Shown here: positions 4,660-7,178 of the stretch, piece by piece | How positions within the stretch are numbered: position 1 is the stretch's first letter | Layout: each line of letters opens with the position of its first letter | Assembly (NCBI GenBank): GCA_948468325.1 | Contig: CAOKHR010000123.1 | Coordinates: forward strand, 1 to 7,178 | Direction: 5' to 3' | Length of the DNA stretch: 7,178 nucleotides | DNA from: an uncultured Lachnospiraceae bacterium | Lineage (GTDB): Bacteria > Bacillota > Clostridia > Lachnospirales > Lachnospiraceae | Notes under the pieces: model-generated | The model's input: only the letters and a program-made list of their open reading frames with translations | What the model was told of the DNA's origin: nothing | The model's database searches: none | Position numbers and translations under genes: made by a program

Positions 4660-5601
4660 ATGAAAAACAGAAGATGGGAAAGATATGTAATGTTGGCATC
4701 AATTGTGATTGCTGTTTGTCTTGGCTCTATTTTTAGTGCAAATGCAGCTTCGAAAATCAAAAGCAAATCAGTGACAATCAATACTTCGAAAGTTACAGTT
4801 GGAGTTGGGGATATTGTGACTTTAGATGCAATCATGAAACCAACAAATTCTACAGACACAATTTCATGGTCAAGCAGTCAAAAAAGTGTTGCTGCAGTAA
4901 ATAAATATGGCGTTGTAACAGCAGTAAGTGAGGGAAGCACTACAATTACGGCTAAAACTTCCAGTAAGAAAACGGCAAAATGTGTTGTTACAGTGAAAAA
5001 GACATTGTCAGAAAAAGAAATTTCAGACTTGATTGTCAAAAACTGTCTTTCAGAGGAAACTGTAATGAAAATGATAGCGGATAATGCCGTTACGGAAAGT
5101 CAGGTTCTTGCACTGATTCAACAAAATTCCAGCGGTAATGGCAGCAGTTCTGACTGGCAGGACGGCAAAGAATTATCAATACACAAACAAAAACTGCCTC
5201 TTACATTAACATGCTTCCAAAGACCCAATTATACATATGAAATGACAATAACAGATTGTACTGTTGCAAAATACCACTCCAGTGATGAATGGGAAGATAT
5301 TCCGCAAAAATATAAGTATGTTTTAACAATAAAGGGAACTGTGCCGGATCATTCGGATACTTCAAAATTATACTGGGGATCGATAGATTTTGTATTTTTA
5401 AACAGCAGCGGTGATTCTGCACCTGATTCCAGAGTCTATCCGTTTTTCAGGGATTCTGATGATGGCAATATAGTATCCGCATATTCAGAAAATGATGATG
5501 GAAGCTTTGTAATGACAGTAGAGCAGTATAATATTTTTAATGATTACGACAAATATATGATAAGTGGTTTTGAATTTGAATGTGAATCACCTGATGAATA
5601 G
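4660..5601 (+). CDS. Secreted protein with one BIG2 domain and an uncharacterised C-terminal domain, 313 aa
   Basis: The signal peptide is clear: MKNRRWER, a hydrophobic core (YVMLASIVIAVCLG) and probable cleavage after ANA near residue 29. Residues about 36-112 form a BIG2 domain (GDIVTLDA, TISWSSSQKSVAAVN, GVVTAVSEGSTTITA, CVVTVK). Residues 115-156 form an amphipathic helical region with repeated SEKEISDLIVKN / SEETVMKMIADN / TESQVLALIQQN units, then a Gly/Ser linker. Residues 169-313 form an acidic, aromatic, beta-rich domain I do not recognise. There is no LPxTG and no C-terminal membrane segment. ATG 4660 is preferred because AGGAGG (4643-4648) is 11 bases away; ATG 4651 in the same frame is only two bases from it. 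It is expressed from the promoter at 4442-4470, so it is probably co-regulated with the Cys-rich lipoprotein. A role at the cell surface is inferred. Confidence 0.82.
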   Translation: MKNRRWERYVMLASIVIAVCLGSIFSANAASKIKSKSVTINTSKVTVGVGDIVTLDAIMKPTNSTDTISWSSSQKSVAAVNKYGVVTAVSEGSTTITAKTSSKKTAKCVVTVKKTLSEKEISDLIVKNCLSEETVMKMIADNAVTESQVLALIQQNSSGNGSSSDWQDGKELSIHKQKLPLTLTCFQRPNYTYEMTITDCTVAKYHSSDEWEDIPQKYKYVLTIKGTVPDHSDTSKLYWGSIDFVFLNSSGDSAPDSRVYPFFRDSDDGNIVSAYSENDDGSFVMTVEQYNIFNDYDKYMISGFEFECESPDE

Positions 5602-5621
5602 AAAAAAGCTTATTGAAAATG

Positions 5622-5667
5622 AAACAGGCTATAGGGATTGAAAAATTCTGCGGTCTGTTTTTATTTT
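5622..5667 (+). terminator. Probable terminator of the BIG2 gene
   Basis: AAACAG (5622-5627) pairs with CTGTTT (5655-5660), extended inward by wobble pairs (G-U, C-G, U-G), around a large loop. It is followed by the T-rich run 5658-5667. It starts about 20 bases after the stop codon. The loop is long, so efficiency is uncertain. Confidence 0.6.
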
Positions 5668-5694
5668 GACAAAAGATACGTTCTATGTTATGGT
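5666..5694 (+). promoter_or_regulatory. Promoter of the SGNH lipoprotein/NuoE operon
   Basis: A perfect -35 TTGACA (5666-5671), 17 bases, then TATGGT (5689-5694) preceded by an extended -10 TG (5686-5687). It overlaps the tail of the upstream terminator. The next gene starts at 5920, so the leader would be over 200 bases unless another promoter lies nearer. Confidence 0.65.
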
Positions 5695-5699
5695 AGTAA

Positions 5700-5919
5700 A
5701 GACAGGGTTTTTCAAAAGGCAGATTAGAAAAAAGCTTTTTTTTCGAATCCTCTTACCCCTAATTTCGATTTGAATAATATAAATCCGTTATGTTGCAGTA
5801 TGTTTTTTCTGACTCTCAGGAATTATGTTCTAATTCATTTCTTTAAAACCCGTACCGAGTTTATAAATCCACGTATTTTAATTGAGATAAAAACAGAAAA
5901 TTAAGAAAAGAGGACTTAT
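5700..5919 (+). other. Long leader/intergenic region before the SGNH lipoprotein gene
   Basis: AT-rich and without a coding frame. It contains AAAAAAGCTTTTTT (5728-5741), which resembles a minimal palindrome with a T run, then a tRNA-3'-end-like stretch at 5742-5761. I see no known riboswitch, and no second promoter with both boxes. The ribosome site GAGG (5910-5913) sits six bases before the ATG. Confidence 0.4.
5742..5761 (+). other. tRNA 3'-end-like sequence, possible integration-site remnant
   Basis: The stretch reads like the 3' end of a tRNA gene: the T-loop heptamer TTCGAAT, a 5-base arm CCTCT, a 7-base acceptor strand TACCCCT and a discriminator A. TACCCCT would pair with the AGGGGTA acceptor start typical of Firmicute tRNA-Trp. 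No 5' tRNA part is present, so it is not a functional tRNA. Integrases often leave such fragments as att sites. No second copy or integrase lies in the window. Confidence 0.25.
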
Positions 5920-6798
5920 ATGAAACAGAAAATTTTTGGCAGTTTGATGCTGATTTGCGGAATATTTTTTATTTCCGGATGTCAGATTCCGGATATAGAG
6001 ATTCCGTTCCTTTCCGGCAGTCAGGAGGAGCAGGAAGAAAAGGCAGAAGTAAGAGCCGCATTTAAGCAGGACGATACAAAGGACAGAAAAGATAAAAAGA
6101 GCAAAAGTGAGGAGTCATCAGGTGCGATTGCGGCATCCGAAGACACATATGATTATGTTGCACTGGGAAATTCCGTTACCTGCAGCGAGGCGGAAGGAAG
6201 TATCTGGTGGGGCGACTGGGGTATGGCCGCTACGACAGCAGAAAAAGATTACGTGCATCTGATTTCGGCGTGGCTGAAAGAACAGTCGAACAAACCGGTT
6301 ACTACAATGATTCTGGATTTAAAGAAATGGGAGCTGGCAGAGGAAAGAGACGATGTGCTGGACAAATATATGGCATATTTTGACGAGAACACAGATTTGA
6401 TTACGATACAGACAGGCGAAAATATTACGGATTTTAAAGAGACACTGGATACCGACTATGAAAGTCTTGTCAGTCAGATCAAAGAAAAAGCGCCGAACGC
6501 ACAGATTATTATGCTGGGCGAAGTGCTCTGGCCTTCCGAAGACATCGAATCGGCAAAGAAGGCAGCGTGTGAAGCAAATGATGTTCCGTTTCTGGAAATG
6601 ACGGAATTTTTAGATGATTACAATGAGATTTACAGGTCCGAAATCGGAGAAGTAGTATATGGTGAGGATGGCAAAAAGCATATTATTTCGGATGAAGCAG
6701 TTGCAGCACATCCCAATGATGAGGGGATGGAATGTATTGCAAGGCTGGTTACAGAAGAGATTACCATACAGAGTCAATCTGTAAAAGATAAACAATAA
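5920..6798 (+). CDS. SGNH/GDSL-hydrolase-like lipoprotein, 292 aa
   Basis: The signal peptide MKQKIFGSLMLICGIFFISGC has a lipobox I18-S19-G20-C21, so the protein is likely tethered outside the membrane. Residues 33-76 form a very charged, low-complexity spacer (Glu/Lys/Asp/Ser). From about 78 an SGNH-type hydrolase domain begins: YVALGNSVT with the likely nucleophile S85, an IQTGENI segment (G166, N168) matching the G-x-N block, IIMLGEVLWP (196-205), and AHPNDEGM with the likely catalytic H264. Members of this family hydrolyse ester or acyl groups on lipids or glycans; the substrate here is unknown. AGAGG lies six bases before the ATG. The next gene (NuoE-like) starts 13 bases after the stop, so they share a transcript although their roles differ. 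The usual GDS is GNS here, as in many clostridial members. Confidence 0.82.
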   Translation: MKQKIFGSLMLICGIFFISGCQIPDIEIPFLSGSQEEQEEKAEVRAAFKQDDTKDRKDKKSKSEESSGAIAASEDTYDYVALGNSVTCSEAEGSIWWGDWGMAATTAEKDYVHLISAWLKEQSNKPVTTMILDLKKWELAEERDDVLDKYMAYFDENTDLITIQTGENITDFKETLDTDYESLVSQIKEKAPNAQIIMLGEVLWPSEDIESAKKAACEANDVPFLEMTEFLDDYNEIYRSEIGEVVYGEDGKKHIISDEAVAAHPNDEGMECIARLVTEEITIQSQSVKDKQ

Positions 6799-6811
6799 AT
6801 GGAGGGGTAAA

Positions 6812-7178
6812 ATGTTAGAACAATCTTATTATGACAAGGCGGATGAGATTATCAGCCAGCATGGGACGACACAGAGGTTTCTGATCCCGATTATTCAGGA
6901 CATCCAGAGCCACTATCGTTATCTGCCGCCGGAACTGTTAAGCTATGTGGCGGGGCGTCTGGGAATTAACGAAGCAAAGGCTTACAGTGTAGCAACCTTT
7001 TATGAGAATTTTTCTTTTGAGGCAAAAGGAAAATACGTTATCCGCGTATGCGACGGCACAGCCTGTCATGTGCGTAAATCAACGGCTATTTTAAATCAGA
7101 TCTACAAAGAGACAGGTCTTTCAAAAGACAAGCATACGACAGACGATATGCTTTTTACACTGGAGACGGTTAGATCGG
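6812..7178 (+). CDS. NuoE/HndA-like [2Fe-2S] subunit of an NAD(P)-linked hydrogenase (3' partial)
   Basis: The frame is open from ATG 6812 to the window end (122 codons), with GGAGGGG (6801-6807) four bases upstream. The family is the 24-kDa NADH dehydrogenase subunit: an N-terminal four-helix part with FLIPIIQDIQSHYRYLPPELL, GINEAKAYSVATFYENFSF, then the thioredoxin-like [2Fe-2S] domain with IRVCDGTACHVRKS, giving the first ligand pair C80 and C85. In Clostridia such short subunits usually belong to electron-bifurcating or NADP-reducing Fe-only hydrogenases, with NuoF-like and hydrogenase genes downstream; here that lies outside the window. The visible end reads FTLETVRS, where family members usually have Cys at the last position. 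A separate NADH dehydrogenase or formate dehydrogenase subunit is the alternative. Confidence 0.88.
   Translation, partial: MLEQSYYDKADEIISQHGTTQRFLIPIIQDIQSHYRYLPPELLSYVAGRLGINEAKAYSVATFYENFSFEAKGKYVIRVCDGTACHVRKSTAILNQIYKETGLSKDKHTTDDMLFTLETVRS

Noticed and set aside
2082..5819. Similarity between 2082-2101 and the reverse complement of 5801-5819 (AGAGTCAG followed by an A run)
   Set aside because: Only about 16 matching bases with one indel and an A run; flanks do not align, so chance is the simpler reading.
5700..5919. Riboswitch in the leader of the SGNH gene
   Set aside because: No conserved core of a known class could be recognised; only short AT-rich symmetries are present.
6610..6795. 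Minus-strand open frame opposite the end of the SGNH gene
   Set aside because: A shadow of the real gene with no ribosome site or promoter.
1..7178. CRISPR array, complete tRNA, rRNA, transposase or integrase
   Set aside because: No regularly spaced repeats, no full cloverleaf, no rRNA-like sequence, and no recombinase motif was seen on either strand.

Overview
The window looks like chromosomal DNA from a gut-type Clostridia, most likely Lachnospiraceae. The signs are BIG2 and BspA-type leucine-rich-repeat surface proteins, strong AGGAGG-type ribosome sites, moderate-to-low GC, a NuoE/HndA-type hydrogenase subunit and clostridial-style SGNH lipoproteins. This assignment is an inference from gene content; there is no rRNA or other phylogenetic marker.

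Layout. (1) 3-1205 (+): the 3' part of a large surface protein with Big_3, BIG2, BIG2 and an LRR_5/BspA-like C-terminus; its start lies left of the window. (2) 1250-1959 (-): two overlapping small genes of unknown function, convergent with the first gene across a probable bidirectional terminator. (3) 1960-2433: no convincing gene. It holds a GC-rich block bounded by imperfect direct repeats, and a hairpin. (4) 2434-4026 (+): a promoter/operator copy, a cysteine-rich lipoprotein, an Lgt-family membrane protein with altered catalytic positions, then a strong intrinsic terminator. (5) 4167-4400 (-): a small Xre-type repressor. (6) 4417-4504: a second copy of the same promoter/operator region, divergent from the repressor. 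(7) 4543-5598 (+): a four-codon mini-ORF, then a secreted BIG2 protein and its terminator. (8) 5666-5919: a promoter and long leader containing a short sequence like a tRNA 3' end. (9) 5920-7178 (+): an SGNH-hydrolase-like lipoprotein, followed after 13 bases by a NuoE/HndA [2Fe-2S] subunit cut by the window edge.

The most interesting unit is 2434-5601. The same roughly 85-bp control region (TTGCAT-N17-TATAAT with palindromes on and beside the -10 box) occurs twice, before the Cys-rich lipoprotein/Lgt-like operon and between the Xre gene and the BIG2 gene. The simplest reading is a small self-regulated cell-surface regulon in which one Xre protein controls a Cys-rich lipoprotein, an Lgt-like partner that may process it, and a secreted BIG2 protein. 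The Lgt-like protein keeps the two arginines, the glycine and a glutamate of the Lgt active site, but has Phe, Cys and Cys where Lgt has His, Asn and Glu, so its chemistry or substrate may differ. The right-hand SGNH/NuoE operon looks like ordinary chromosomal backbone.
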